A stretch of 64,000 bases of DNA from Nothopassalora personata. Its lineage: Eukaryota; Ascomycota; Dothideomycetes; Mycosphaerellales; Mycosphaerellaceae. A program made the translations under genes and the position numbers. Below, piece after piece: positions 30,201 to 43,735 of this stretch (positions are counted from its first letter, which is position 1; every line of letters begins with the position of its first letter). Where the stretch lies: the NCBI GenBank assembly GCA_033816765.1, contig CM066295.1, positions 434,001 through 498,000 on the forward strand, read 5' to 3'. The notes beneath the pieces were generated by a model. It saw only the letters and a list, made by a program, of their open reading frames with translations. It had not been told where the DNA came from and searched no databases.

Positions 30201-33200
30201 AGGATCTAAATATCTACTAATATAAAGAGTCTAGTAGCTTTATATAGTACAACTCTATAATAATATATTATATTCTTTATCTATTTATATAGCTTTATAG
30301 TCTTATATACGCGCTCTATAGTAAAAAAGAAATTGACTAAAATAGATATATAGTTATAGAGTATATATATATAAAGCAAAGTATTCTTTTATCTAGTAGT
30401 ATAGACTTAGACGTTATCCTAGTACTACTAAGACCCTAATAGAGCTTCTTTAGTAGACTTATATTCTAATTGGAATACGTACTAAGAGACTATATAATAC
30501 TTAAGGGAAGTTAGCTTTATAGCTTACTACCTTAATGATAATAGTAATGTATAATATAACGCTATATATAATATATATAGACTACGTGTTGATAGTATAG
30601 ATTAATAGTAACACCCTTATCTAAGTCCTAGACAAAACTATATATATATATAGTATTAAGATATCCTAGCTTAAAGTTTTACTTAAATTCTTCCTACTTT
30701 AAATAAGTATACTACTTACTCTACCTATAAGCTATACTCTAGTAATATTTCTTAATACTAGCTCTTACCTTTATATATTACCCCGGTAGTAATCGTTAAC
30801 TATCTATACTAATAGACTGTAGTTAAGGTTTCGCCTCTAGTAGTCTAGATAGTAACGCTTAGCTAATTCGATACTTCTATCGTAACACTTTAGTAGAGAT
30901 CTTAGTTACTTAATCGTTTTCGAAGAACTTTAGACTCTATAGGTAGCGTATAGGCGTCTTACATATTGCCTATCGGACCAAAACAGTAATAGAGAAGATA
31001 GTTAGAACGCTAACACGTCTTTCCCGTACTAAAATCACTAGCTACCTAAACTATAGAGCCCGAATTATAGCACGAATCTAAAGCGGAGAGAATTCAACGA
31101 GGTAATAGCGAGATAACCTACTATATATAAGCAAGCGTATAGTAAGCATACGGACCTAGTTAGTGTCTAAGCTAAAGCGACTCTAGACCCTAGGCTTATA
31201 GGATTATATTTTAACCGATATAAGTTTAAAGTCCGTAAGAAGCCTCTCTCCGCGTACTTAGCAATTTTTAGGTAGGGATGTTCTCAATAATAGGCTTACT
31301 ATTAGAGTAGATCGAGGAGCTTCGAGAGCAACACTACGTCTACTTACTTCCTTCGGGGAGAATTTTAGTAACTAGACGTCTATACTACCGTTTGCTCCTC
31401 TTTCGAGCTCTTAAGAACTAGCTAACGCAATCTAGTAACCGAGTATAATGTCGATTATATAGCGAAGTCTTTCTAATCCGTCCTAGTTAATTATAAGACA
31501 TAGGCTTAGTATTTGCTAAAGCAATAGCTTCTTAAAGAGGCGCTAGGCTAATAGCGTAGATAAAATAGTAAATGTATTAAGGATAGAGTTAAGAACCGAC
31601 ATATAAGCTATTACTAAAGGAGGAAAGTAATTTGTTTAGCTTAGCCGACTAAATTTAAATGTATAATTTGACTAAGTGTCTAAGTAGATTCTAGAAACGC
31701 GTCCGCTTACGCTACTAACTATACCGCCGATTATGTTTATTTACTATTACCGCCCTACGTATACCTATATCCGCCTAGGAGCCGCTACTTATTATATAAC
31801 GTAAAGCTATAAAGGACACTTCTAATCTAAGATATAGTAGTATCGGCGACATCTACTATAATATCGCTACTATATCTAAGCTTACCCCTATAATAGGAAC
31901 CTAGAGCGCTTCGGTTTAAAAAGTATACTAGTACTATTCTACTCGAGTACTAAAATATTATTTTTAAAAACTCTAGATCTAAATAAAGAAGACTAAGAAT
32001 AAGAAACAGACTATTAGTATTAAGAAAAATATATCTACGCTATTAAAATACTTATTACTTATTACTTCTACTACTTAGAGAGAGGTATTGCTTAAAATTA
32101 ATATTATAGTCTCTATAGAAGTTTAATTACTTAGCTATTTTTTAAATTTCAAAGCCTAAATCTTAATAAGGAAAAGAGCTCCTTTAAAGATCTAGATAAT
32201 AGATATATATTAAGAATTATAAGAGCTAAGAAAGAGTAATTTACTCTATACTCTTAATTCTAGTCTAAGTTATAATTACTATCTCTATTATCTCTTTATT
32301 AAATTTATCTAGTAATACTAAGTAGCGAGAAATACTTAATATATAGATAGTCTATATTATAGACTAATATAATTTCTCTCTTTCTAAGATAGTTTTTATC
32401 CTTCTATATTATATTACTAGGTCTAAGATAATTTATCATAAACTTTTTATATATAGATAGTTCTTCTTATTACTACCATTATACTCTATATATTATATAC
32501 TTCTACTACTTATAACCTTAGCTTTATTTAAGCTTCTATACTTAAATAGCTCTAAAACTCTATATAGAGACTATATATAGAGTAGAAAATCTAGATATCA
32601 AGAGTAAGAAAGAAAAGGACTGCTTTAGTCTAGTAAAGAAAGGAATCTTGAAAAAATTAGTATAGTACTAACTATACTAATAAATATTATAATTTACTAG
32701 TAATATTAAGTTTAAGAAGTAAGAGAAACTATATAATAGTAGATATTAAAGATAAAGTTGTAAACTAGTAGTACTATAAGAGAAATATTAGACTTTATTC
32801 TATCTAAGACTAGAGAGTGTAGTAGTAATTTAAGTAATTACCAAATACTCTTTACTCTAGCTCTTAGAGGTTTAGCTATTATTCTAGAAGCTAAACCCAA
32901 TAGCTAGACTATACTAGCTAGCTATTCTAAATCTAGCTGATAAGTCTAGATATACATATATATATTATTTTAAGTAGTTCTTACTAAGACTAGTATTATA
33001 AAGGATCTTATACTCTTAATATTACTATAAATCTAGATAAATCTTATGAACTAGTAGCTAGTACTTATCTTATACTTTAGTAGATTTAAATCTTTACTAT
33101 AAAGGGTTTTATGAGACTAGTTAAAGATTTTAATTATCTTTCCTATTTAAAGAATCAGGGATTATTTAATAAGATGAATGACTCTATAAGGCGTTTTATT

Positions 33201-33983
33201 AACTTGTAATAACTTCTAATTATAGAGCTGTTTTTAAAATATTAAACTATTATAATAGTAGAAGCTAGCTTTTATAGAATTATAGTAAATCGAGTATAAA
33301 ATAATAGTTAGAGTAGTAGACTTACTTAGTTACTTAGGCTTATTTTTAGGGCTATATCTAGTCTTATTTATATTTAATTATAGATTCCTAGAACCTTCTA
33401 TTATATATAATCTACTATATAGTATTACTTCTTATAATTATAGATTTATAAGAAGTTATAACTATAATCTTCTAATATATTCTATAACTTGCCTCCTAGA
33501 CTACCTATAACCTTGTAGATTTTATCTTAGCTAGATTACTACGTAATCTTACTATTTTCGGTGCTACTAGGCCGGCGCTAGCCTAATACGGCTATAGTCG
33601 AGTAAAATAAGAGAAGACTCTAGTAACTTCTAATAACTTTACTATTCTTAAAATCGCTATCTTTAGAGATAGCTCTAATAATAACTAAGATACTAGCTTA
33701 ATGACTTATACTAAGTTATAAGCGTATTATAAAGTAATAATAGCTTATATAATAATAGTATCGTCTATAGTTATATACGTTATATCGTTATTAGTAGCTT
33801 TAGTAAAGTTAGAGTATTTATAGCGCTTTATATTTACGTTAATAACAAGTATTCTACTAAGTAGCTACATAAAGCTTATAAACTAATAAGAACTACTTTA
33901 TTAAAGAAGAGAAAATAAGGCAGCTCTTTATCTATAGTAAATTAGTCTTACTTATAATCTAGTATAAGTTTAAGAAGCTAGAA
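30200..33983. other. AT-rich RIPed DNA without recognisable genes
   Basis: Very TA-rich sequence. 30830-31900 has somewhat higher GC and may be a decayed element, but no frame or motif could be assigned on either strand. 31900-33500 is extremely AT-rich, with TATATA tracts and TAGTA/CTAG microrepeats. Confidence 0.7.
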
Positions 33984-34061
33984 GTCGTCCTCCGGAGAGC
34001 GCCTTAACGCGGCAGACGACGTAAGTACCTTCGTTACGACGAAGAGAAACTAAGACTCTCC
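33984..34061 (+). ncRNA. HDV-like ribozyme, second RZ-I copy
   Basis: P1 GTCGTCC pairs with AGACGAC (one RIP change). P2 is GGAGAG with CTCTCC, against AGAGAG with CTCTCT in the copy at 15636: a compensatory change at the outermost pair. P4 CTTCGT-TACG-ACGAAG is intact and J4/2 ACTAAG is conserved. Confidence 0.7.
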
Positions 34062-34486
34062 CTCTCGAAAACTCCCGCTCGAAATACGGACAACTCTTAA
34101 AAAGCGACGACTATTATAAAGCCCATATTACGACAACGACGACGACCTTAGGAATACGATATAAAGAAGAGAATAGAAGAGAGGAGAAGCGAGGACACGC
34201 CCGGATACCTATTAACGAAGATACTCGATACCGTACAAAAGGAGGGAGAATACGGCGGACTCTCTCTCCGAATAACGACGGCTATTAAAGTACCTAGGCT
34301 TATAGGAACTAAGAGAGGTAGTAAACCGCGTAAACTGCTACTTATTATAGCTAGAACTAAGAGAGGCTATAAACTACGTCAACTACGAGACCTAGGTACT
34401 ACGGGTCTACGAGGAACTAAAACCTCGGGGCCCGTACGTACGAGATAGTCGAAGACTTTTGATAGAGGTACGGGCTATTCGAGGTA

Positions 34487-34489
<3 letters not shown>

Positions 34490-34517
<28 letters not shown>
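34490..34517. repeat. (CT)14 microsatellite
   Basis: Uninterrupted CT run inside the RZ-I copy. The reverse copy has a GA run at the matching place (about 44163-44178), so it is an ancestral part of this longer subtype. Confidence 0.9.
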
Positions 34518-35149
34518 CCGTTCGTATAATAGGGTCGTACGGCGCGGCGGAGTAAGGTAAGAAGTAGCTCTTAGTCGTAATCTTAAATGACCCTCCGTCC
34601 GGTCTTATAGTCGCGTAGTCGCGACCGGTCGGTCGGCCGGTCGGTCGGTTAGTTACTCTTAAAACACGGGCGTAAAACTTATCTCGCCCGGAGTAAGGCG
34701 ATAAACTGTAACTCTTAAAACAAGATACGACTACCGGGTACGCGACGTACTACGCCGCAATATATTCGACTAACGCCTCGAATAGCGAGCCTTACTCGTA
34801 TCTTGTTAAGGAGTTTTTACGTTTGGGGTACGACGGGGCTTTTCTCCTTCTCTCGAATTTTAGTCCCGTTCTCGAGACCCGTGTTATATAGTCTTAGATT
34901 TAAACAGCACGTTAATAGAATAATTAATTAATTAATTTATGTAAAAAGTCTTTCCTACACAGAGATATCTAGAAGCGGTAGACATACTATCTATTATATT
35001 AATTCTAGTGCTAACGTATTTAGTTATATAAGCAATTATTGCCCTCGTCGACTAGTAGTAAGACGTCGCGAAGAAATAGCTCCAAAATTATAAAATATTG
35101 TCGGGCGTACTTAGATCTTCTATATATAGTTCTACGAGCTTTAAATTAA

Positions 35150-35770
35150 GAGAAAGAGTAGTAAGGCCCTAGTTTATTAAAATAACGTCTATCTACGCGT
35201 ACCGAGACGTACGGTATACCGAGACGCTTATCTACGAATATATATATATTTCGATAAGCTACTATACTCGCTTTCTTAAGTAATTTAATTTCTTCCGAGA
35301 CTATAGACGTATATTCTAACTTATAGGAAAAGTATCTAATCCTAAGATAGGGTAGAAATATTATAAAGCCTAACTACAAGGCCTAGATTACTTACCTACG
35401 AGGTTCTTTTTTCTATTATACTTTAAGCCGCCTAAGTATAGAGAAAAGACATTGCGTAGATTAGACTCTACTCTATTAGTAGTGGTATAGACTTTAGTAT
35501 CGCCGACTTATAGTATAAAGACATAGTACTATAGAGTTAAATCTTATAAACGTCTAGACTCCGCTACGTAATCCGTAGGATATCTAGCTACGGCACCTCT
35601 ATATAAGCTAAGCATTAGATAGGCTTGTCGGCTAATAGTCCCTAGGCTTAGCGTACTACGCGGACTCGAGACCGGTATAGATAGGCATTACCGCTACGAC
35701 TTCGTTCCGGCAAATGGGAATTAGGAAATTGGGTACCGTCTAGCGAGTAAAATAATACTCGTCCCGCTCT
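35150..35770. repeat. Left arm of a diverged inverted repeat
   Basis: Matches the reverse complement of about 41080-41690 over roughly 600 bp at an estimated 75-80 percent (by eye). Landmarks are GATAAGCGTCTCGGTATAC (right arm) against its complement near 35200, and TATACTTTAAG near 35420. The plus strand reads as protein-like (LDYLPTRFFFLLYFKPPKYREK) but is not recognised. Confidence 0.65.
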
Positions 35771-38280
35771 TATATATCTCGGCACATTAGTATATAGTAA
35801 GCGATACCTTCTTCGGATAGATATAGAGATAGATAAAGTAAAAGTAGATAATTATAGTAGAGATTTCTAATACTCGGTCTACCCGCTACCCTTCCTATTC
35901 GTAGCCTATATTCTTAACTCCTCTCTTTTATCGGATATAATATATATTATTATAAGTATTGTTCCTCGCTATACTAGTTTAAAGAGACATATAGCTACCG
36001 GTCTTTATACTAAACGAATATCTAAAAGCTAAGGTATATAGGAGATACTATAAAATTATCCCGCCTTATATTACCGGTATAAGCCGCCTCCTCTACTATA
36101 TCTACGCTACTAACGCAACGTAGCTGTTAATATACTCTAGCGAGTCTATAAGCCGCGTTAACCTTAAGCTTAGGCCACTATAACGTATTTACCTCTAAAT
36201 TATTAGCCTTTCGCTTTCGACCCTACTTTATAATCTTCTATATCTCTTAGGCGGCTTCCTTTTCTTATCGCTTCGCTCGGACCTCGACGAGATCCTAAGA
36301 GCTTATAACTTTACCTTACTAAGAACCGTCGATTTAGCCGACCGCCTAGCCTTAGCTTTATTATTCGTCTTTAGTAAGAATCGAATCCGGTCTTACTATA
36401 GGGTACCTCTTATAAATAGTACCTAGGCGGACTTAATAAGTTTTCGGAGGTGTCTCTAGAGGTTCTATTTACTAGTCTCCTCGAGTAGATACGTATCTTA
36501 TATAAGAAGTAAATCGTATAGCAAACTAAGCGCCCCTATAGATACCGGTATAGAAGGCGTCTATAGTAGCGAGTCTATCCTACGATACGTAAGCTCTACG
36601 ATAGTAATTTCATCGACGATTCGTTATAGAGTACTCGCCTATCTCGGAGCAATCTTCTACGATCGAAAGATATTAAGCTAGCGCTACTCTAGCCCGCGAG
36701 AATATTCCTCTTCGTAAACGCTATCTCTCTAGTACGGCTATATAGGGATATAAAATATTACTTACCGACCGTATTAACTCTACCTCGCTCTATCTACTCG
36801 ATATTTTCGCGGTACGCTACTTTAAGTAGGGTAAATACTACGATATTATAGGGTTATAGCTTATAGGAATTATAAGAAGGGAGACGATGGAGGAGGATCT
36901 AGCTAGTAAAACAATGCTCTAGAACCTCTAGCGTTTTATATATACCGAATCTTTTATAGATTAGTACCCGAGTTTTTCTACTCACTCGTTCCCTAGTCTA
37001 AGGGTTAAATATACGCTTTAGCTACTCTAAGCTAATCTTAGAGTTAGTATACCCGGACTTAGAGAACGTATAGTGCTATCTAGGTATAGGAAAGGTCGTC
37101 TAATTACTCCGATACGTAGAGGCTAGCTAGATAATTATAGGGTTAAAATACCTACCGTTGCCGCTAATATACTCTATAGCTATTACTATCGTTTGTTTAA
37201 TATACGTACCTCGATAACTACGTATATCGTTACTACCTATAAGCACTTTAACGGCACCTAGTATAGAGAGTATTACTCTAGTTTTGTCTAAATTATATAT
37301 ATTCTCCGCTAAGATAGTAGAATGTTATAAGACGCTGCCTATTATATTATACTAATATAAAACCTTGTTATAAATATTTCTTTCGTATCGACTCTAATTA
37401 AGCGCCCTAACTTTCGTAGCCTATAGCTCTAGATAGCGCCTCTCGAATACTTTCGCCTAGTTTTTCCTTAGGGGTTTCGACGGCCTCTTAGACACGGGCC
37501 TATATCGGGTTACGCTATAGGCGATATATAGTATATACTTTATTCGTACCGGATACCTAAGATTAGATATCTATAATTCAAAATCGGCGACCGCTTCCTC
37601 TTCTACTAGCGTTAGATACTACTACCTCTATACTTTCTCTTACTAGGACTATCGTCTATAAGCACGATAATAAAGCGTCGAATATAAGATCCCGCTATAA
37701 TCTATAAGAGCCCGGTACGAGGAGGGGACGTCGGGTAGTACGCCTTATTAGAGTACCTAGCTAGCTTTATCTATTACTATAACGTTACTATCGGGTTATA
37801 ATAAGGTATAGATAAGAGAAGAATAGTTATTAGAAGAGAACAGTAGCTATAGTCGTAGATACTTCTAGAAGTATTTAGGCCGCGCCGTTCTTAGCGGCTA
37901 GTAACTCGAGCCCTCTTACTATGCGGTATGGTATAGACCGTCTTTTAATCCGTTATAATACGGAGCCTAAGATAATTATATATACCTATAGATTATAGTC
38001 GATAACTAGCCTTAGTTAGTAGTCTAGAGCGCCGTAAGGAAAAGCCGATCTTCTTAAGTTAGTAGCTAGCTAGTAAGTAAAGTAGCGAGCCGTAGCTATA
38101 TATTAGCCCCGACCGAAGCTAAAGAGTACCGCGTAAGACGCACCGTAACCGCTCTTAGCCTCGCCGTACTAAAGAGACTAATAGGATAGCTTTCCCGTTC
38201 TTAGTCTCCTACTTTCCTTTTCTCTAAGCCTATAACTAAGTAATCTATATAATACGCTACGCCTACTAATGCTAACGGGT
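35771..38280 (+). pseudogene. Unrecognised RIPed coding region upstream of the NLR
   Basis: The plus strand holds long protein-like stretches with stops confined to TAG and TAA, for example around 36180-36440 (FLFLSLRSDLDEILRAYNF) and 37200-37620 (HFNGTQYREYYSSFVQIIYI). Several frames are needed. No family recognised. It could be a second host-derived gene duplicated together with the NLR gene, or element cargo. Confidence 0.35.
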
Positions 38281-38288
38281 AGTATAAT

Positions 38289-41060
38289 ATACGCCTACTT
38301 AACGTAAATAGCCTCGACTTTATAGAATTCCGTAACGCCGACCGGCCGAAGTACGTAATTATATCGTATCGCTAGATCGAGGGATACGAAGTAATACTAC
38401 GAGATATTCGTAATAGGAGAAATATAGATAAGAGCGGATACGAGAAGATAGAAGGCTTTATAAAGTATATTAAGGAATATATTCCCGGGGTAGAGTAGCT
38501 ATAGGTAGATACGTACTATATTAATAAGGAGAGCGACGCTAAATTATCGAAGTCGTTAAACCTAATATTCGACTAGTATTATAGTATAGTATTATATATT
38601 ATATATCTCGCCGACGTTAAAGAAGCTTAAGACTTTATATATAGCGAGTAGTTTTAGAGGAGTTAGACTTTATAGGAGCTACTCGCTTCCCGGCTACTCG
38701 TTTTTATTACGAAGATATAGTAAGTAATCGGAAATAAAGAGGCTTCTACTTATATAGACTACGGAACTCCCTCCAGGCCTAGTCTAGAAGAGGGTATCGT
38801 AGCGATTACTAGAATCCTAGAGCGGGTACTACGTAATTGTATAGTAAGTAGGACTTTAAGGAGAAGCAAAAATAGATAAAAGGCCGGACGACGATAGACC
38901 CGGAAGATATATCGTACGCTCTTTTTAGGATCTTCGGGGTAATACCTAGTATAAACTACGGTAAAGGACGTGAAGGGGTAAGGTAGCGTCTCCTAGCTAC
39001 GATCTACTTTTAAGATAATATAGGCACGTAGTAGGTAGAGCGGTTTTAAAAGATCGTCGAATAGCTTTCCCCGCCGGATCCGTAGACGAACTATTAGTCC
39101 GTACGCTAGCTATATAAACCTCGTTTGGGGTCCTAGCTCCTTTAGTTAACCTCGTATTAGAACTAGAAGTACTTAACAATACGTTATTTATAGATATACG
39201 GGAAGGTAGGATACGGTAAGATAGTACTCTACTTAACGGCTATTAAAGACGTAAAGGTATACTACGAAGGCTAGTCTAAAGTTAGTTATACTATCTTCTA
39301 CTTCTCCTTCTCCGACTAGCGGAAGTAGCGGCTCGTAGATCTACTCCGCTCGCTCGTCGTATAACTCGGCTAGAAAGGGCTAGCTTTATCGATACTATAG
39401 TAGGCGTTCGATAAGCCAAATAGAAGTATACTCGGAGGGTAGGAGCTTAAAGATATTCTACTTACCTACTTTAAGGCGTACCGCGATATATTTCTACTTA
39501 TTAATACTCTCGACGAGTATCCCGAGGACTCTAATACTAGGTAGAGCGTATTTAAATACCTAATTAGAGTATTATAGAAGGTACAAAATATTAAGGTATT
39601 TATAATAAGCCGCGAGCTTCCTAATATACGCGTATTGATAGGAGAACTAGGGGCGATACTACTCCCGGTAGCTATATATTCTATAGACGAGGACATTCGG
39701 TAGTATATAGCGACGTAGCTCTCCTAGAACCCTCGTTTATTGCGACTAGACTAAAAGATTAAGGCGTAGATCGAGGAGACAATATCCTAGAAGGCGGACG
39801 GTATATAAGCTATCTATATCTTACGTTAGCGCTATTTATACTAAAGTCTAGCTTTTATATAGGTTTAGATAGGCGTACTATTAGCTATAGGAGCTAAAAA
39901 AGCTTAAAGTAGTAAAGCCTAAATATATATAAGAACTACTCTATAATCTTCTAGCGATACTTAATACTACTTGTAAGCGTATTCTCGATAGAATCGAGGG
40001 TATATTCTATACCGAAGCGCTAACATTATTATAGTAGCTCGTATACGTATATTTACCCCTAAGCCTTAGCGAGCTTATAGAAGCTACGATTATAGATCTT
40101 ACGGTAGAGGGAAGCGTAAATATAGACGAACGTAGTACGTTCGAAGATATATTAGGTATTCTCGTAGGACTAGTTGTTATATAGAATCTCCCCGTAGTAT
40201 ACGAAGGCGACGATACGCTTACGGAAGTAGACTATATAAGCGACGATAGACGGGAAGACGCTAATCGTAACCGTAGGACTATTAATACGTCTTCTATTAA
40301 GCCTTATTATTAGTATACGATTAAGAAGGATATAAAGGTTAGGCTAGCGTACTTCTTAGTAAAAGAATTCTTAGAGTCGACCCGTATACTCGAAAGTAGA
40401 GTATCCGAGTTCTACCTCGAGAGTACTATTAGATATAGGCTTCTCGCTTAGAGATATTTAATTTAATATATATATATCGTATTATAGCCAAAGTAGCGAA
40501 AAGCCCTCTACTACTTAGGACCTAGTTAACTTCCTATTACTAAACTATACGGCTCGCTCCTAGCCGGCCTATATATTTCTATAGTACGGCCTAGATATTA
40601 CCCGCGAAGTATCTCTACTTATATCGAAGGATAGAATACTTGACTAGCTCCTTATATTTCGACCCGATTGGATATAGGAAGATATATTTAAGCTCCTTAA
40701 GATAATCGGATCGGGTATCTATTATACTAGCTTTACGGGTCTCGAAAATATAGTAAGAGATCTTCTCGAGAAGGGCGCTAATATTAACGTATAAGGAGGG
40801 CTCTACGGTAACGTACTCTAGGCTATATCTTCTAGAGGTTACGCGGAAATTATTAAGTTACTACTCGAGTAGGGTACCGATATTAATATATAAGGAGGGG
40901 ACTACGGTAACGTACTCTAGGCTATATCTAAGGGAGGTTACGCTAAGATAGTCGAGTTACTACTCGAGAAGAGCGCTAATATCTACGGTAATATACTCTA
41001 GACTATACCTCTTTAAGGTTATATAGAGATTGTTTAGTTAACGTTATATTAGCTAGGTAT
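38289..41060 (+). pseudogene. HET-NACHT-ankyrin NLR-type gene, RIP-inactivated
   Basis: The start codon is probably ATG to ATA at 38289 (the family start MRLL reads IRLL). The HET domain runs to about 38600: SYRxIEGYEV, GYEKIEGF, VDTYYINKESDAKLSKSLN (family VDTCCIDK-SSAELSEAIN) and YLADV. The NACHT domain spans about 39195-39800: Walker A GKVGYGKIVL (was GKPGCGKTVL), LLINTLDEYPED (Walker B region) and KVFITSRELPNI. A winged-helix-like part follows, with VDVDERSTFEDILGILAGLV near 40120. At least three ankyrin repeats end the gene (40745-41045; repeated GADIN-GGYGNVLQAIS-GYEIVKLLLE-type units). Such STAND proteins control vegetative incompatibility or defence. A frame change between HET and NACHT and dozens of stops make it dead. 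RIP implies that the gene existed in duplicate. Confidence 0.8.
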
Positions 41061-41079
41061 AAGAGGATTGCTTTACTCG

Positions 41080-41690
41080 CCTAATAGCGTCCGAATTTCT
41101 ATTTCCTCTTTACCGGAATAAAGTCGTAGCGGTAATACCCGTTTATATCGGTCTCCGATTTACGTAGTACATTAAGTCTATAGGCCTTTAGCCGATAGCC
41201 CGATCTTATACTTAGCTTATATAAGATATACTATAACTAGATATCCTACTGATTACGTAGCCGAGTATTAATATCTATAAGATTTATCTCCGTAGTACTA
41301 TATCTTCATACTACGAGGCGGTAATACCGGAGTCTCTACCTTTACGAATAGAGTATAGTCTACTCTACGAAACATCTCTATCTTATACTTAAATAGCTTA
41401 AAGTATAGAGAGGAAAGACCTCGTAAGAGAGCGACTTTGGCGCCGTAGCTAGCCTTCGTAATATTTCTACCGTACCTAAGCTCTAGATAGTTCTACTCTT
41501 AGTTAGGAGGTACGTCTATAGTCTTGAAAGGTATTATCTTAGTCGAGAAAGCGAGTATAGTAGTTCGTTAGAATATATATACGTCCGGAGATAAGCGTCT
41601 CGGTATACTATACGTTTTGGTACGCGTAGATAGGCGTTACGTAGTTTTGAGTCGAACGAGGCTAGGTACTATAACTAAGAACCTAAGTAG
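41080..41690. repeat. Right arm of the diverged inverted repeat
   Basis: Reverse complement of about 35150-35770. Together the arms enclose the unknown coding region and the NLR pseudogene (about 5.3 kb). Confidence 0.65.
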
Positions 41691-42929
41691 TAAGTGCTTA
41701 TATACTATATATATAGAGTATATAAGGTAGATAGATTGAAGCTATAAAATCTGTCCGCGTTTCTACTATCGATCTCTATAACGTCTAATTAAGCGAAAAT
41801 TATAATTTCGTAAGTATATACTTTTAAATACTTCGCTAGGCTATTTAGACTTCGCGACGTTCTCGATACTATCGATAAAGCTCTTTACGGAGCGCCGTAT
41901 TAGATCTCTTCTATAATAATAAGATACGCGTTTATCTCTTCGATAACCAATAAATAGGCTAGCTAGCCTACGACGTAAACGAGGTATAGTAAAGACTAAG
42001 TCCGGGACCTTTCTAGACTTAGTAGAAGCTTACGAAGATTACGTATATTAACCGCGTCGTCTTAATCTATACTCTATAAACTAACTCTAGTCCTAGTCTA
42101 CTAGAAAAACCTAAGGCGGTATATAAGTTCTAATCTCTTACCTTCTTACGCCGTATTTAGCGAGTAGAGATCGTTAGTAAGAAGCTTTATTCCTATCTCT
42201 ATTCTAGAGAGGGTATATCTTTTGATAACTAATTCGGCTTTAGTCTACATGGGCTAGGTTTACTTATAACTTTATAAGATATATATATCTAGCTTAGTCT
42301 TCGTAAGAGTTATTAAGAGTTATCGCGACTTATAGGATTATACCTATAATTATAACTAGTATTAGGACTATATAAAGTTAGGCCGTTACTAGTCAAGGGC
42401 GCGAGTAGCCGTTCGCTCGGACCTATACTAGGTACGATAAACCTAAGATAGTAGATAAAGTACCTCTACGGACGTAAAGACCTTAAAGTAGATATTATAG
42501 AGCTTCTTAGGGAACTAGATATATATTAGATATACGGAAGCGTATAGGATATCTGTTATACTTACCTCGCTCGGCGTAATACGTACGGACCGTAGCGAAG
42601 TAATCTCGAATACGCCTATAGCGAGCTAGACTCGGAGTATCTTACCCGGACTCGTATCGATACCTTTACGTAACTCTATATAGATCTTTTAGTACCTACG
42701 TATTACGGTTCGGATTAAACGACTACGTAAAGACGTAGTATAAGGAGGAAGACTAAGAAATAAGGACTAATCGCTAAAGAAGAAAGAGGGTCGCTAAGCC
42801 CTAATTACGTATACGATCGTGGGCTTCGTATATAGTCGTAGACGACCGTAGTAATAGTATATAGTCGAACACGACTAGACGACTAGACGACCGGTTGTGT
42901 AGACGGTTAGACATCTACTACGAGCTAGT
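41690..42929 (+). other. RIPed region, possible coding remnant, unrecognised
   Basis: Plus-strand protein-like stretches with TAG/TAA stops (for example FDNQFGFSLHGLGLLITL near 42220 and RTRIDTFTQLYIDLLVPTYYGSD near 42650). No domain could be named. The position after an NLR gene invites comparison with NLR effector domains, but nothing supports it directly. Confidence 0.3.
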
Positions 42930-43735
42930 ATAAGAGTCTCCTTTATATTTAGGAACGCTAAGAATCCCTTATGGTTTTGATGCGTTTAACTTACTATTTA
43001 ATCTTACTATTTACAATATAACCTTACCCGACTATTGCCTTACTACTACTTTAGACTACTCTCCCTTCTACTCCTACTTGACAAGAATAAATCTCGATCG
43101 AACGAAGGTTACCTAACTCGTTAGTCAACTTAGTAAGATTATAGGTTTAACTAAACCTAATAGCTTTAAACGCCCTCTAGAATAGGAGATTAATAGAGTA
43201 CTCGGGGAACTCCCGCCCCTAGTAAAGTAGATAGAGGAACCCAACTACGGACCGCAAACGATACTATTAATACCTTAGCTACTTATATAGGTAACGAATC
43301 CCTTAAGGTTAGTAAGCTAGAATTCTATTATAGCGACCGAGACAAGTTTAATACTTAGGTTACTTAGATAAATATATACTTCTTATTTAACTCTATAGGT
43401 AAGAACCTTAAGTCTATTTTCGCTACTACCTTCCTAAGAGGACGAGTATAGTATTAGGTTAAACTATTCCTACGAAAGTACCTAGATAGTAATAGAGAAG
43501 ATAACGCGAATAGGGTCTTTTAAGTCTTATACTTACCTTAAGTATACTATAAAGAGCGTCTTTAGGGTCTCTAACGAGATCGCTACTACCGTTTATATTA
43601 TATAGCACTTAACTTAGAAGACGTCTATCGCCGAGTATACTACTAAATTCTAGGAATACGCTTAACTTACCGACTAGGACGATAAAGTCCTATAAGTTAT
43701 ATACCAACGTAGCTTAAAGGAAATTATTAAAGACG

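Larger units (their letters stand above)
33984..34938 (+). mobile_element. RZ-I element, longer (about 955 bp) RIPed copy
   Basis: Starts with the ribozyme (GTCGTCC) and ends GCACGTTAATAGAATAATTAATTAATTAAT. About 190 bp longer than 15636-16400 because of an extra central region holding the CT microsatellite and a GGTCGGTC array (34628-34650). No TSD could be recognised, so one side may be rearranged. Confidence 0.8.

Noticed and set aside
38997..39696. Minus-strand ORFs across the NLR pseudogene
   Set aside because: RIP removes TCA/CTA-type stops unevenly between strands; the plus strand carries the HET and NACHT motifs.
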